Below are positions 45,377 through 54,804 of a stretch of DNA of 64,000 nucleotides, piece by piece. Location: contig JADJOH010000008.1 in NCBI GenBank assembly GCA_016713925.1, positions 744,001 to 808,000 on the forward strand, in the 5' to 3' direction. The stretch is from Bacteroidota bacterium. Its GTDB lineage: Bacteria > Bacteroidota > Bacteroidia > AKYH767-A > OLB10. Position 1 is the stretch's first letter, and the number at the start of each line of letters is the position of its first letter. Made by a program: the position numbers and the translations under genes. The notes below the pieces were generated by a model that searched no databases, was not told the origin of the DNA, and was given only the letters and a program-made list of their open reading frames with translations.

Positions 45377-45961
45377 TTAAACCTTAAACTTCTCTTTCCT
45401 ATAAGCTTCTGCAACAACCTCAAGTTCATTGTACCACTCTTCACCGTACTTCCTGATTAAAGCTTCTTTTAAAAATTTATAGACTGGCACCTTTAGATTT
45501 TTTCCAAGTGTACAGGCAGCACTGCAAATGCTCCATCGGTCATAATTTACAGCATCGTAGTCTTTTAATTTTTGAATGCGGATAGGATAAAGGTGACAGG
45601 ACACCGGTTTCCGGAAAGTAATTTTTCCTTCAAAATAGGCTTTTTCAAAGGCACATTTGGCGATTCCGTTTTCAAAAATTGTATAAACACATTCACGGTG
45701 ACCATCTATTATTGGAGTGACAAGATCGCCGTCTGCATCTTTAAGATACAAGCCTTGTTGTTCGATACTTTGAAGTGCTTCTTGCTGCAGGTAAGATTTA
45801 ATAACCGGAAAAGCATTTTCTATTTCCTTCATTTCCGACTCTTCCAGAGGTGCACCGGAGTCGCCGGCAACGCAGCATTCTCCTTTGCATTTTTCAAGAT
45901 CACATACAAATTGATTTTCTACAAGGTCAATAGATACCAGTGTTGTTCCTATCTGTAGCAT
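45377..45961 (-). CDS. DUF3109 family protein (cysteine-rich)
   Basis: 194 residues with the DUF3109 pattern: an N-terminal FVCDLEKCKGECCVAGDSGAP cysteine cluster (Cys at about 20, 25, 29 and 30), further cysteines in ECVY, CAF, SCHLYPI and SICSAACTLGK. The arrangement suggests a metal or Fe-S site related to the YkgJ/zinc-chelator families, but no reaction is known. No signal peptide, so cytoplasmic. Conserved, single-copy in many Bacteroidota. The last codons AAG GTT TAA come from a TTTAAACC repeat unit, as in ppsA. Confidence 0.88.
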   Translation of the reverse strand: MLQIGTTLVSIDLVENQFVCDLEKCKGECCVAGDSGAPLEESEMKEIENAFPVIKSYLQQEALQSIEQQGLYLKDADGDLVTPIIDGHRECVYTIFENGIAKCAFEKAYFEGKITFRKPVSCHLYPIRIQKLKDYDAVNYDRWSICSAACTLGKNLKVPVYKFLKEALIRKYGEEWYNELEVVAEAYRKEKFKV

Positions 45962-46083
45962 GTATTTGGATTTTGTTAATTCGTGGAAAATTTTTGGAAT
46001 AGTGCACGCGAATGCAAAAGTAAGATTATTTTGAAGTGTTTTGTCATAGAGGAAATGCTGATTTTCAAATTTTGTGGAAAAAG

Positions 46084-46110
46084 CAAGGCCCCGTCATTGA
46101 CGAGGCCTTG
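46084..46110 (-). terminator. Intrinsic terminator of the giant adhesin gene
   Basis: CAAGGCC/GGCCTTG plus CGTC/GACG with one mismatched pair, 27 nt in total, about 22 bp after the stop of the minus-strand gene at 46132. On the minus strand it is followed by TTTTT. Good rho-independent structure. Confidence 0.9.
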
Positions 46111-46131
46111 ATCTAAAACCAATAAACTACT

Positions 46132-49100
46132 TTATTCCAAAATGATTCGAATAGTTTCGGAGGCATTTCTTCCTCTTATATTCATAGTGTAAATGCCTGA
46201 AGCGAGATGGCTTATGTTCACTGGGATCAGGTTTTCCCCTTCTGTTCCTGAAATACTACGTTGTAAAACTTGTCTTCCGGTTACGTCAGATAGGTTCATG
46301 TCGATTTGCTGATCTGCATCTAGCGTTATGGCTACGAAAAGATTTTCTGAAGCAGGATTCGGATACACCTGTAGGGTACTGAAAGCGGTACCTGAACCTA
46401 TGCGTGGACAAACAGAAGTACTGATGTTCTCCAATTTCCGGAGAGAGCTGCTACCGCAACCGTTTGAAGCTTTCACTGAAATGGTAAAGCTTGATACCGG
46501 ATTGAAGCCCATCATTACATTTAGAGTTTTAGTGCCTTGTCCGCTAAGAATCTGCACGAATGAAGGGACAATCCAGGTATATGCCGTAGCACCTGTCAAT
46601 GCCTGGACTTCGTAGGTGTAAAGTTGATTCGCGCATGTAATGGTAGATCCTGAAATGGTGCCCGGTATTGCAGGCGCTCCGATAACGGATAAAGTTCTGG
46701 TAGCACCACCGCCACAACTGTTTATTGCGTAAACACTAATTGTTCCACCGGTAAAGGCTCCGCTATAGTCAACGGTAATCGTACTTGTACCTTGTCCACT
46801 GGCTATGCTGGCTCCTGCCGGTACTGACCATTGATAAGAAACTGCTCCAGGTACTGCTGCACAGGTGTATCCCACTCCCAGTGCACCGCAAACTCCTTTA
46901 TTAAGTCCATTGATAGATAATGGAGCCTTCAGGATGTTTCTTGAAATTGAACGAATTCGTTCCGGACTGTTTCCACAACCATTTGATGCAATTACAGAAA
47001 TGTCTCCACCTAAGAAGTTGGCATCATAGAGTACGGTGATGATATTAGTTCCCTGTCCACCTTGAATTGTGGCACCTGCAGGAACTGTCCAGGTATAATT
47101 TGTTGCTCTTGAAACTAACGCTACAGAATATACGAAGTTGTCGCCGGCACAAGCCTTGTTTGATCCTGAAATGCTCGCTGGTCGAACCGGTTTGCTTAAT
47201 TGCAGTGCAATAGAAAGGCAACTCGGCGTACTGATGCCACATGCCGCCGTATAGCTGACGCATATATCTCCGCTTAATCCACTATGAATAACAGAGAATG
47301 GCCATTTCACTACCAATGTATTTGATCCCTGACCACTTAAAATGATAGTGCCTGCCGGAACAGTCCAATTATAAGAGGTGGCTCCGGGAATTGCAGCAAT
47401 ACTATAAGTAATCTGTTGGCCGGTAGGTGCACACATTTGCGCTGGACCACTGATCGGACCCGGTGCAGGACAACCTGTACAACCATCATCTGTAAGACCA
47501 TCGCAATTATCATCCAATCCATTGCAGATTTCTGTAGCTAGAGGATTTATTGCAGCATTGCTATCGTCACAATCATCATTGTTGAAAACATAATTCCAGT
47601 TCGGTGCAAGGCAACTGTCAACATAAACATTTCCATCTCCATAACCATCGTTATCTGCATCAGCAAAATATGTGGTTATAGTCAATCCTTCATCAATTGT
47701 GCCACTGCAATTATCATCCAGTTCATTGCAGATTTCTGTTGCAGCAGGATTTACCGCAGCATTTCCATCGTTGCAATCGTTATTGTTGAAGACATAGCTT
47801 CCGGCAGGAGGACTACATGCATCAATATAGATGGCACCATTTCCATAACCATCTCCATCTGCATCTGCAAAGTAGGTGATAAATGTGAGTCCATCATCGG
47901 TAAGCCCATTGCAATCATCATCTATAGTATTGCAGATTTCTATAGCAGCAGGATTTATCGCAGCATTACTATCGTTGCAATCATCGCTATTGGTAACATA
48001 TCCGGAGGGAGGAGTGGGGTTTGATCCCGTGATGAATTGCGTCGCATCTCCATAACTGTCACCATCTGCGTCAGCATAATAGGTGTACGTACCACAACCT
48101 TCGTCGGTAGTTCCATCACAGTTGTCATCTATACTATTACAAATTTCGATGGTACCCGGATTTATTGTGTTATTGGCATCATTGCAATCAGTACTATTAT
48201 TTACATAGCCCGACGGAGCACCATCACAGGTAGTTTGACTTAATGCAGATGATCCATAGCCGTCAGCGTCAGCATCGATGTAATACGTAAGGAAGGTTAA
48301 TCCATCATCTGTTAATCCATTACAGTTGTCGTCAATTGAATTGCAAATTTCTGCAACTCCGGGATTGATAGCTGCATTTCCATCGTTACAATCGGTGTTG
48401 TTTCCAACGTAGCCAACAGGTGGAGTTGGACTAACAATGGTTACACTTACAGAAGGATTTCCATAAGTATCTCCATCACTGTCTTGATAGTATGTAAATG
48501 TACTGCAACCCTCATCCGTTTGCCCGTCACAATCATCATCAATGGCATTGCATTGTTCTGCTGCACCCGGATAGACAAAAATGTTTAGATCATCACAATC
48601 TGTGTTATCAGCTACATAGCCGGATGGTTGATTACAATCCTGGACAGAAGAGGTTGGGTTTCCGAAATTATCGCCGTCATTATCCGCATACCAGGTTAGC
48701 AGAGGATTAACTGATACGGTTGAGGCGAGAGATGTAGCACTGCAATTATTAATATCATATACCGTAACTGTATAAGATCCTGCAGTACCGGTTACAATAT
48801 TTTGACTCGTTTCACCGGTTGACCAGAGATACGCATTAGCAGTACTGGCACTCAAAGTGGTAGTAGCTCCCTGACAAATTGTAGTACTCAACGGTGTGAT
48901 AGTTGGTGTAGCCGGATTCGTAAATACAGTGACGTTAACCGGAAGAGAATTTTCAAAACATCCCGCCGCATTATATACAGTTACTGAATAGCTGCCACCG
49001 GATGATACAATAATACTTTGCGTTACTTCTCCGGTACTCCATAAATAAGAAGCTGCTGCATCGCTACTAAGTTGAACAGATCCACCCTGACAAAAACTCA

Positions 49101-51645
49101 ATGGTCCGCCTGCTGTAATGGAGGGCACTGGAGGTGTCGAGAAGACAGTGTTTGCTGAAACATTATTACATGTACCGGATGCACCGAAAGAATAGGAACG
49201 TGCATAATATGTTCCGGTGGGTAAACTGCTGAAGGTAATTGCAGAATTTGTTACCTGGGGTGTACCATAAGCGATATTGTCTTTGTACAACTGAACAGTG
49301 TAAGGGGCTAAACCACCACTTACAGAATAATCAATTGTTCCCAGACAACCGGGTAATTGTGAAGAGGAAGTAATAGAAACAACGTTGGCGCAATTTTCCG
49401 TGTATTGGGCAGTCAATTCATAAGCTCCAAACGTAGAGAATGCAGGGAGCAGGCGCAAGTAGTAGTTTCCTGCTGAAAGTCCGGTTAAGTTTAATGAATT
49501 TAATGCCGGTCCGGTCCATGCGCCACTTGAAATATGAGTGGCATTTGTATCAGCGTATAGTCTATAATTGAAAGTGGGATAAGCCGTATTGAAATGATTT
49601 TGTTCAATGGCGGCATTGATGGTCATTGCGCCGGAACCGTCATACCCTATAACCCACCAGTCAATATTATCTTTGTCTAAATTGTAGTAGAAGTTTAAAT
49701 GGCCGCTCTTTGCTGTATTGGCAGGTAAGAGTGTAGCAGTAGTGGGAATATCATTGTTTGCTGCGTCTTCTGCCGGAAAATTCATTGGTTCGAGTGATGT
49801 AGTCAACGTATAAGGCGTAAATTCATATGCATAGTAATTTCGAATGCGGATATAGTACGTCCCTGCAGCCAGATCATTCGCAGTTTGACTTAGAATAGAA
49901 TTACTGTATCCATTGAATAAAACAGTTGTTCCGTTATTGTCCAATAAAGTAGCATAAGTGTATTGGCCAAGCTCCGGATCAATGGTAACGGTTAACTTCC
50001 CATCTACAGGAAGTGTTAAAGCATAATAATCATTCAGATCATCATAATCGTTATAAAAATAACCTATATGTCCGGTGACACTTGTATTTACAGGGAGAGG
50101 TAGAGCAATTTCAACACTATCATTTAGCTCAGCATCATTAGCTAGTGGGGCGACATTCAGGTTTACAGTGAGATCGTATGGAGCAAATTCGCTAAGGTAG
50201 TACGTTTTAACTCGAATAAAATATGTTCCCGCTGCCAGGCCGTTTTTGTTGAATGTTGCCGTTGTTGTGGTATAACTTCCTGCAAGGTCTGTGACACCAT
50301 CATTGTCAAACAATTCAGCATACACATTTTGAGTATTCAAAGAATGAATCTTGAAAACAATTTCTCCATCAGCATTGGTAGTCACCTGATACCAGTCATT
50401 CACATCGTCATAACTCATGTACGTGTATCCAATATGCCCGGTAACTGAATCGCCCGGATTCATAACCACAGCGGTTGCCGGTGTATTATTGTTTTCAGGA
50501 TCATCCGGAACGGTGGGCACAAGATTCAAACGGATAGCATAGGGTGCCCACTCTGAATCATAAAAATTTCGTACTCTTACATAGTAAGTTCCTGCAGCTT
50601 TTCCATTTATAGAATAAGTTGCTCCGGTAGTCGTATAACTTCCGGTGAGGATGCTAACGGTGTCTCCGTCAAAAATTTGTGCAAATACATTTTGACCATT
50701 GAAGACATCTAGTTTTATAAAGATATGTCCGTCTTCAGTTGTTGTAAATTTGTACCAATCTCTTAAATCATCGTTACCATTGTATCTATAACCAATATGT
50801 CCATTGATGGAGTCGTTTAAGTTAATATTTGTGGCATTAAGTGCAAAATCATTTGAAATACCCGATTCCGTGGTGTTAGGCGGAAGTACAAGATTATTTT
50901 TTAATTTATACGGAGCAAATTCTTGCGGATAAAAAGTTTTCACCAGTATATAGTATGTGCCGGGAGCAAGACCGTCTTCACTGTATGTGTTAGTAGTTGT
51001 CGTATAGCTTCCTGCAAGAATTGTCGTTCCATCGCCATCATAAAGTAGCGCATATACATTTTGACTGTTTAAACTTGTGATGGTGAAATCCAATCTGCCA
51101 TCAAGGTTTACTGTAACAGCCCACCAGTCATTGAGATCATCATACAAATTATGATAATAACCGATATGTCCGGTAACAGAATCATTCAAAGCCAGTAGGG
51201 TTGCCTGTGTATACACATCGTTTGTTGCGGGATCATTGGGTACACTAACTGCAGTAAAAGTGGGTGTAAAACTGTAGCTAGTCACTTGACTAGTATAATA
51301 GGAATATAATTTTATATAGTAATAGCCGGCTGCAAGTCCTGTTGCGTTAATACTGTTGGTGGTGCCGGTGTAACTTGAAGCAAATTGCAACACACCCAAA
51401 GTGTCGTAAATCTGACAATGTATATAATTTCCGTTTAAGGATGTCCAACTTAAAGTTAGTGTTCCGTCATCAGGAATGGAAACGGTCCACCAGTCATCTT
51501 CCTGCGCTAATCCTGCAGTTCCGGTCTCCGTTTGTCCTAATAATACTGTGTTCGCAAGATCCCACGTATCGTTGGGCTCTGTTTCCGCTTTTGCATATCC
51601 TGAAAACAGGATTAAAAGCATGATCAATGTAGCTAATTTTTTCAT
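46132..51645 (-). CDS. Giant secreted PPC / MopE-repeat / PKD-like adhesin with T9SS sorting domain
   Basis: 1,837 residues. Signal peptide (MKKLATLIMLLILFSGYAKA). Six PPC-type repeats of about 120 residues (to about 750), each with a SVTGHIGY and YDDLNDWW motif; Ig-like linkers (about 750-980) with SAGGSYSVTV-type strands; six MopE-type Ca-binding repeats (about 982-1388; DADGDGYG, DCNDGNAAINP, EICNSIDDNCNG); four PKD_6-like modules (about 1390-1745; YNWTVPAGT, GQGTNTITV); a type A T9SS domain (1755-1837; VYPNPASENLFV, LASGIYTMNI). No enzyme signature; likely a surface or matrix adhesin with Ca dependence. It is divergent from a two-component sensor gene, and its upstream region carries an inverted repeat sharing a motif with the sensor/regulator gap. 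Confidence 0.93.
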   Translation of the reverse strand: MKKLATLIMLLILFSGYAKAETEPNDTWDLANTVLLGQTETGTAGLAQEDDWWTVSIPDDGTLTLSWTSLNGNYIHCQIYDTLGVLQFASSYTGTTNSINATGLAAGYYYIKLYSYYTSQVTSYSFTPTFTAVSVPNDPATNDVYTQATLLALNDSVTGHIGYYHNLYDDLNDWWAVTVNLDGRLDFTITSLNSQNVYALLYDGDGTTILAGSYTTTTNTYSEDGLAPGTYYILVKTFYPQEFAPYKLKNNLVLPPNTTESGISNDFALNATNINLNDSINGHIGYRYNGNDDLRDWYKFTTTEDGHIFIKLDVFNGQNVFAQIFDGDTVSILTGSYTTTGATYSINGKAAGTYYVRVRNFYDSEWAPYAIRLNLVPTVPDDPENNNTPATAVVMNPGDSVTGHIGYTYMSYDDVNDWYQVTTNADGEIVFKIHSLNTQNVYAELFDNDGVTDLAGSYTTTTATFNKNGLAAGTYFIRVKTYYLSEFAPYDLTVNLNVAPLANDAELNDSVEIALPLPVNTSVTGHIGYFYNDYDDLNDYYALTLPVDGKLTVTIDPELGQYTYATLLDNNGTTVLFNGYSNSILSQTANDLAAGTYYIRIRNYYAYEFTPYTLTTSLEPMNFPAEDAANNDIPTTATLLPANTAKSGHLNFYYNLDKDNIDWWVIGYDGSGAMTINAAIEQNHFNTAYPTFNYRLYADTNATHISSGAWTGPALNSLNLTGLSAGNYYLRLLPAFSTFGAYELTAQYTENCANVVSITSSSQLPGCLGTIDYSVSGGLAPYTVQLYKDNIAYGTPQVTNSAITFSSLPTGTYYARSYSFGASGTCNNVSANTVFSTPPVPSITAGGPLSFCQGGSVQLSSDAAASYLWSTGEVTQSIIVSSGGSYSVTVYNAAGCFENSLPVNVTVFTNPATPTITPLSTTICQGATTTLSASTANAYLWSTGETSQNIVTGTAGSYTVTVYDINNCSATSLASTVSVNPLLTWYADNDGDNFGNPTSSVQDCNQPSGYVADNTDCDDLNIFVYPGAAEQCNAIDDDCDGQTDEGCSTFTYYQDSDGDTYGNPSVSVTIVSPTPPVGYVGNNTDCNDGNAAINPGVAEICNSIDDNCNGLTDDGLTFLTYYIDADADGYGSSALSQTTCDGAPSGYVNNSTDCNDANNTINPGTIEICNSIDDNCDGTTDEGCGTYTYYADADGDSYGDATQFITGSNPTPPSGYVTNSDDCNDSNAAINPAAIEICNTIDDDCNGLTDDGLTFITYFADADGDGYGNGAIYIDACSPPAGSYVFNNNDCNDGNAAVNPAATEICNELDDNCSGTIDEGLTITTYFADADNDGYGDGNVYVDSCLAPNWNYVFNNDDCDDSNAAINPLATEICNGLDDNCDGLTDDGCTGCPAPGPISGPAQMCAPTGQQITYSIAAIPGATSYNWTVPAGTIILSGQGSNTLVVKWPFSVIHSGLSGDICVSYTAACGISTPSCLSIALQLSKPVRPASISGSNKACAGDNFVYSVALVSRATNYTWTVPAGATIQGGQGTNIITVLYDANFLGGDISVIASNGCGNSPERIRSISRNILKAPLSINGLNKGVCGALGVGYTCAAVPGAVSYQWSVPAGASIASGQGTSTITVDYSGAFTGGTISVYAINSCGGGATRTLSVIGAPAIPGTISGSTITCANQLYTYEVQALTGATAYTWIVPSFVQILSGQGTKTLNVMMGFNPVSSFTISVKASNGCGSSSLRKLENISTSVCPRIGSGTAFSTLQVYPNPASENLFVAITLDADQQIDMNLSDVTGRQVLQRSISGTEGENLIPVNISHLASGIYTMNIRGRNASETIRIILE

Positions 51646-52071
51646 GGTTTTAGAATTTTTTCAAATGTCAATGAATAAATAATGTGCTGCAATACTACAT
51701 TTGGGTTATTTTGTAGTATTAATTGGTAAAAATTTCAAGTATTTTCATGGGTACTAATATTATCTTGTATTTCATCGGAATAGTGACTATGTTAAGGCAT
51801 AGTTAACACTTGCTTTTTGCAATGAGATTCGAGTGTATAGTTTTAAAAGGAACTGTTGCATAGAAATTAGATCCATTTTAAGAGTTTTGTTTACACAATA
51901 CCTCAAATGATTTAATTTAATTGAATTTAAATCGAGTATTCAAAGATGAAGGTTGTCTCATTAGGGTGCAATCACCAATTCTGGTTAATTTAGAAATTTA
52001 GATAGTGGACAATGTGGAAAATTGTTGTATATTTTTGTTTACCGTATTGCGGAAATGAGTATCTTTAAATC
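51646..52071. other. Divergent regulatory region
   Basis: About 425 bp, AT-rich, between the giant adhesin and the TPR sensor kinase gene. Notable element: an inverted repeat AATACTACA (51691-51699) / TGTAGTATT (51712-51720). TATTTTTG at 52030-52037 matches TAnnTTTG and lies 35 bp upstream of the kinase ATG, a plausible -7 box. No open frame. Confidence 0.6.
51691..51720. promoter_or_regulatory. Inverted repeat AATACTACA-n12-TGTAGTATT upstream of the adhesin gene
   Basis: Arms of 9 bp with a 12-nt spacer, about 50-75 bp upstream of the adhesin ATG. The half containing ATACTACATTTGGGTTATT (51692-51710) recurs at 53988-54006 with one mismatch. The symmetry suits a dimeric response regulator, but this is inferred. 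Confidence 0.55.
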
Positions 52072-53454
52072 ATGCGAACTAGCGTGAATGTTATATCTCT
52101 GCTTATCCTATTCAGCACTTCTTTATTTGCTCAGACTGAGCGGTTAAGTGTCTTAAAAAACCGGGTCTACAATGAAACGGGTTCGAATTTGTACGCTGCT
52201 TTGTTGGCCTTAATGGAAGAACGGAATTCAATTCCGGTTGATTCTTTTAAACAGTATATTCAATTCGTGGATTCAATAGCAGGCGACACTATTTCAACAA
52301 ACACTAAATTTCTGTTGAATTACTATAGAGCTATTGTATTGCAAAACAGTGCTGCAGGTCCTGAAGTGATGAATTTTTGCGATTCTAATATCAGCGTACT
52401 TCAAAAAAAGGAAATGGTGGATCAGTTTCTTTTTAGGTTTTTGCATTTGCGGGCCGCTCAGTATGTGCGTATGGGACAATATAAAGAGGCCATGAAAGCC
52501 TATTTTGATGTGTTGAAAAAGGCAGAGCAACAAGGGAATGTTGAATTTATAATTGCCGGTCGTAATGGTGTGGGTTGGGTGCACATGGAAACGGAAAATT
52601 ATAAAGAGGCTATTCTTTGGTTTTATAAGGCGATGAGTGCTGCCGGTACTACTACCAACCTCGGACAATATCCTGTAGTTCCTCAAAATCTTGCTGCTAC
52701 CTATAACTCCATCGATCAAAATGATTCAGCATTGAAATATATTGATTTGTCAATTCAACTGGCATTATCAGGAGAAAATCTGAGGTCTATCGCTAATGGA
52801 TATGCTATTAAGGCAGACATCCTCATTGATTTGAATAGGAAGAACGAAGCTGCGAAGTTATTGAAGGATGCACTTGAAGTGCGTAAGCAAATTGGTGATG
52901 TCTTTTATATCCTGTCAGATATGTACCAATTGAGTGTGTTTTACTCCACATATGGTGAATGTGAAAAAGGAATCCTGATCTGCAAAGAAGCGCTGCAGAT
53001 GGCGAAAGATTTTAAAATTAAATCGAAGGAGTTGATTTTACATGAAGGCTTGGCTGAAAATTACAAAGCTTGCAGTGATATGCTGAGTTATTCGAAAGAG
53101 TTAGAACGAATAATGCAACTAAAAGATTCTATCAATAAAGTTGTCTCCGCGGATGCCTTAGCTGAAATGACGGCGAAGTACGACTTGCAGAAAAAGGAAC
53201 AGCAAATTGTCAGACAGGAGCTGTTGCTTTCACGAAGGAATTACATTATCTATGGTTCACTTACCCTTTTTATCTTGATTGGCGTAATCGGAGTTCAGTA
53301 TTTTAATCATTACCGGCAGAGGCAGGGAAGCATGGCTCTGATTGGAATGGCGAAGGCCCGTGAAGAAGAACGTTCCAGGATTGCAGCAGAGCTACATGAT
53401 AATATTGGGACGCAGTTGGGGTTTATTAGCCGGAAAATCGATATGTTTCGCTAA
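52072..53454 (+). CDS. TPR-containing sensor histidine kinase (HisKA_3 type), N-terminal part, in-frame TAA
   Basis: 460 residues to a TAA at 53452-53454. A signal peptide or first membrane anchor (VNVISLLILFSTSLFAQ) precedes a periplasmic TPR-like region (about 100-370) with helices such as NGVGWVHMETENYKEAILW; a coiled stretch and a membrane segment (about 391-411, YIIYGSLTLFILIGVIGVQYF region) follow. The cytoplasmic HisKA_3 domain begins EEERSRIAAELHDNIG, with phosphoacceptor His442, and is cut after IDMFR. The second half, including the ATPase domain, continues in the same frame after the stop; a CAA-to-TAA change would explain it. The family senses unknown signals and phosphorylates NarL-type regulators, one of which is encoded downstream (54050). 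Confidence 0.85.
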   Translation: MRTSVNVISLLILFSTSLFAQTERLSVLKNRVYNETGSNLYAALLALMEERNSIPVDSFKQYIQFVDSIAGDTISTNTKFLLNYYRAIVLQNSAAGPEVMNFCDSNISVLQKKEMVDQFLFRFLHLRAAQYVRMGQYKEAMKAYFDVLKKAEQQGNVEFIIAGRNGVGWVHMETENYKEAILWFYKAMSAAGTTTNLGQYPVVPQNLAATYNSIDQNDSALKYIDLSIQLALSGENLRSIANGYAIKADILIDLNRKNEAAKLLKDALEVRKQIGDVFYILSDMYQLSVFYSTYGECEKGILICKEALQMAKDFKIKSKELILHEGLAENYKACSDMLSYSKELERIMQLKDSINKVVSADALAEMTAKYDLQKKEQQIVRQELLLSRRNYIIYGSLTLFILIGVIGVQYFNHYRQRQGSMALIGMAKAREEERSRIAAELHDNIGTQLGFISRKIDMFR

Positions 53455-53457
53455 GGT

Positions 53458-53973
53458 TTGAATGATGCGAAAATGGGTTCTCCAATTATGCTTGATGAAA
53501 TTAATATCGCTTCCCGACGAACAATCGCTGATTTACGGGAGACGATCTGGACATTAAAAAAGGAGAAAGTGGCGTTTAGTCAATTAGCGGATCGATTAAA
53601 AGTTTATGCAAAGAAGCAGTTAGAAGATGTCGAGAAAGCAAAACTCGAAATTGTGGAGGACATCTTACACGATGTGACGTTGTCACCGGTGGATTCACTC
53701 AATGTTTTCAGGATTATTCAGGAAGCGGTGTATAATGCTGCCGTTCATTCGGGAGCTAATTTAGTTTCAATGAAGTTTAAGGCATTGGAAAAGGGGGAAT
53801 GGTCCATTGAAGTGCATGATAATGGAATTGGTTTTGATACCTCATTGGATTATGAGAATCATTATGGTTTAGAAAATATGAAGCAACGTGCCGCCGAATC
53901 AGGATTGAAGATCAATATTGATTCGGAGAAAGCAACGGGAACTGTGATCATTTTGAGTTTTAATGATAAATAA
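53458..53973 (+). CDS. ATPase-domain half of the split sensor histidine kinase
   Basis: 172 codons in the same frame as the upstream kinase part; 53458 is a TTG, and an ATG lies at 53473. It contains the second half of the dimerisation helices (ASRRTIADLRETIWTLKKE) and the HATPase_c domain: N box IIQEAVYNAAVHSGA, G1 VHDNGIGFD, YGLENMKQRAAESG. The pieces together are a normal HisKA_3 kinase. If the stop is real, trans-complementation of the two halves would be needed, because the phosphoacceptor His lies on the other polypeptide. 76 bp before the regulator gene. Confidence 0.85.
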   Translation: MNDAKMGSPIMLDEINIASRRTIADLRETIWTLKKEKVAFSQLADRLKVYAKKQLEDVEKAKLEIVEDILHDVTLSPVDSLNVFRIIQEAVYNAAVHSGANLVSMKFKALEKGEWSIEVHDNGIGFDTSLDYENHYGLENMKQRAAESGLKINIDSEKATGTVIILSFNDK

Positions 53974-53987
53974 TGAACCTGGATCTT

Positions 53988-54006
53988 ATACTACATTTGA
54001 GTTATT
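53988..54006. promoter_or_regulatory. 19-bp motif shared with the adhesin promoter region
   Basis: ATACTACATTTGAGTTATT differs at one position from 51692-51710 (A/G). It lies between the kinase pseudo-stop and the regulator gene, 44 bp before the regulator ATG. No inverted partner is seen here. A possible binding site for the encoded NarL-type regulator. Confidence 0.5.
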
Positions 54007-54049
54007 GTTTGTTGTTTGTGAATGGTTCACTTTTGATTTCTAGAACACT

Positions 54050-54727
54050 ATGAATATTCGGATAGCAATAGTAGATGATAAGCAACAAAACCGGTCCACA
54101 CTGAGGGATGGTCTGGGTGCTTCTGAATCACTTCAAATTGTGATGCTCGCTAAAAATGGAAAGGATTTTCTGGAGCGGATGAAATTGCTGAATGCCGAAG
54201 AAAGACCTCAAGTCGTGCTGATGGATATTGAAATGCCTGAAATGGACGGAATTTCCGCAGTAACCGCCGCGAAAATATTATACCCGGATGTGAATTTTTT
54301 AATGCTTACTATTTTTGATGATGAAGATAAAATATTTGAAGCAATACGTTGCGGAGCAAATGGATATTTGTTAAAAGACGAAAAAGTTGAAGTAATTGAA
54401 GATTTTATTCGCCAGATTATGGAAGTAGGTGGTGTTCCGATGAGCCCCTCTATCGCCCGAAAAGCAATGAATATGCTGGCACGATCATCACCCGTTAATT
54501 CGACAGAAAATACAGGAGCGGCCGGTGAAACCGAATTGTCAGAACGGGAATTGGAAGTTTTGCGACTTTTAGTGCAAGGTCACGATTATAAGATTATTGC
54601 CGATAAATTATTCCTGAGCGCACATACAGTCAGAAAGCATATTGCCAATATCTACAGTAAACTTCAGGTGAGCTCTAAAGCACAGGCCATTAATCTTGTG
54701 CACAAGAAGAAGTGGTTTGACATTTGA
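54050..54727 (+). CDS. NarL/LuxR-type response regulator
   Basis: 225 residues. The receiver domain (1-125) has the acidic pocket IVDDKQQN, phosphoacceptor Asp59 (VVLMDIEMPEMDG), the conserved Thr/Ser in LMLTIFDDED, and Lys in YLLKDEK. The LuxR-type helix-turn-helix follows (about 155-222, TELSEREVLRLLVQGHDYKIIADKLFLSAHTVRKHIANIY pattern in two segments). It is placed directly after the HisKA_3 kinase and is its likely partner. A motif shared with the upstream adhesin promoter lies just before the gene, a hint at autoregulation and adhesin control. All catalytic residues present. Confidence 0.94.
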   Translation: MNIRIAIVDDKQQNRSTLRDGLGASESLQIVMLAKNGKDFLERMKLLNAEERPQVVLMDIEMPEMDGISAVTAAKILYPDVNFLMLTIFDDEDKIFEAIRCGANGYLLKDEKVEVIEDFIRQIMEVGGVPMSPSIARKAMNMLARSSPVNSTENTGAAGETELSERELEVLRLLVQGHDYKIIADKLFLSAHTVRKHIANIYSKLQVSSKAQAINLVHKKKWFDI

Positions 54728-54804
54728 TTTCCATTTAGGTCCGGCACGGAGCGCTTTTTTATTGTTTAAGTTTTCACTATTTTTAGTCAGTTATTTTTAG
54801 AAAT

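Noticed and set aside
20776..53454. Alternative genetic code or systematic stop-codon readthrough
   Set aside because: TAG, TAA and TGA all end other genes normally (for example TAG at 43027-43029 and 45141-45143), and only two genes have internal stops.
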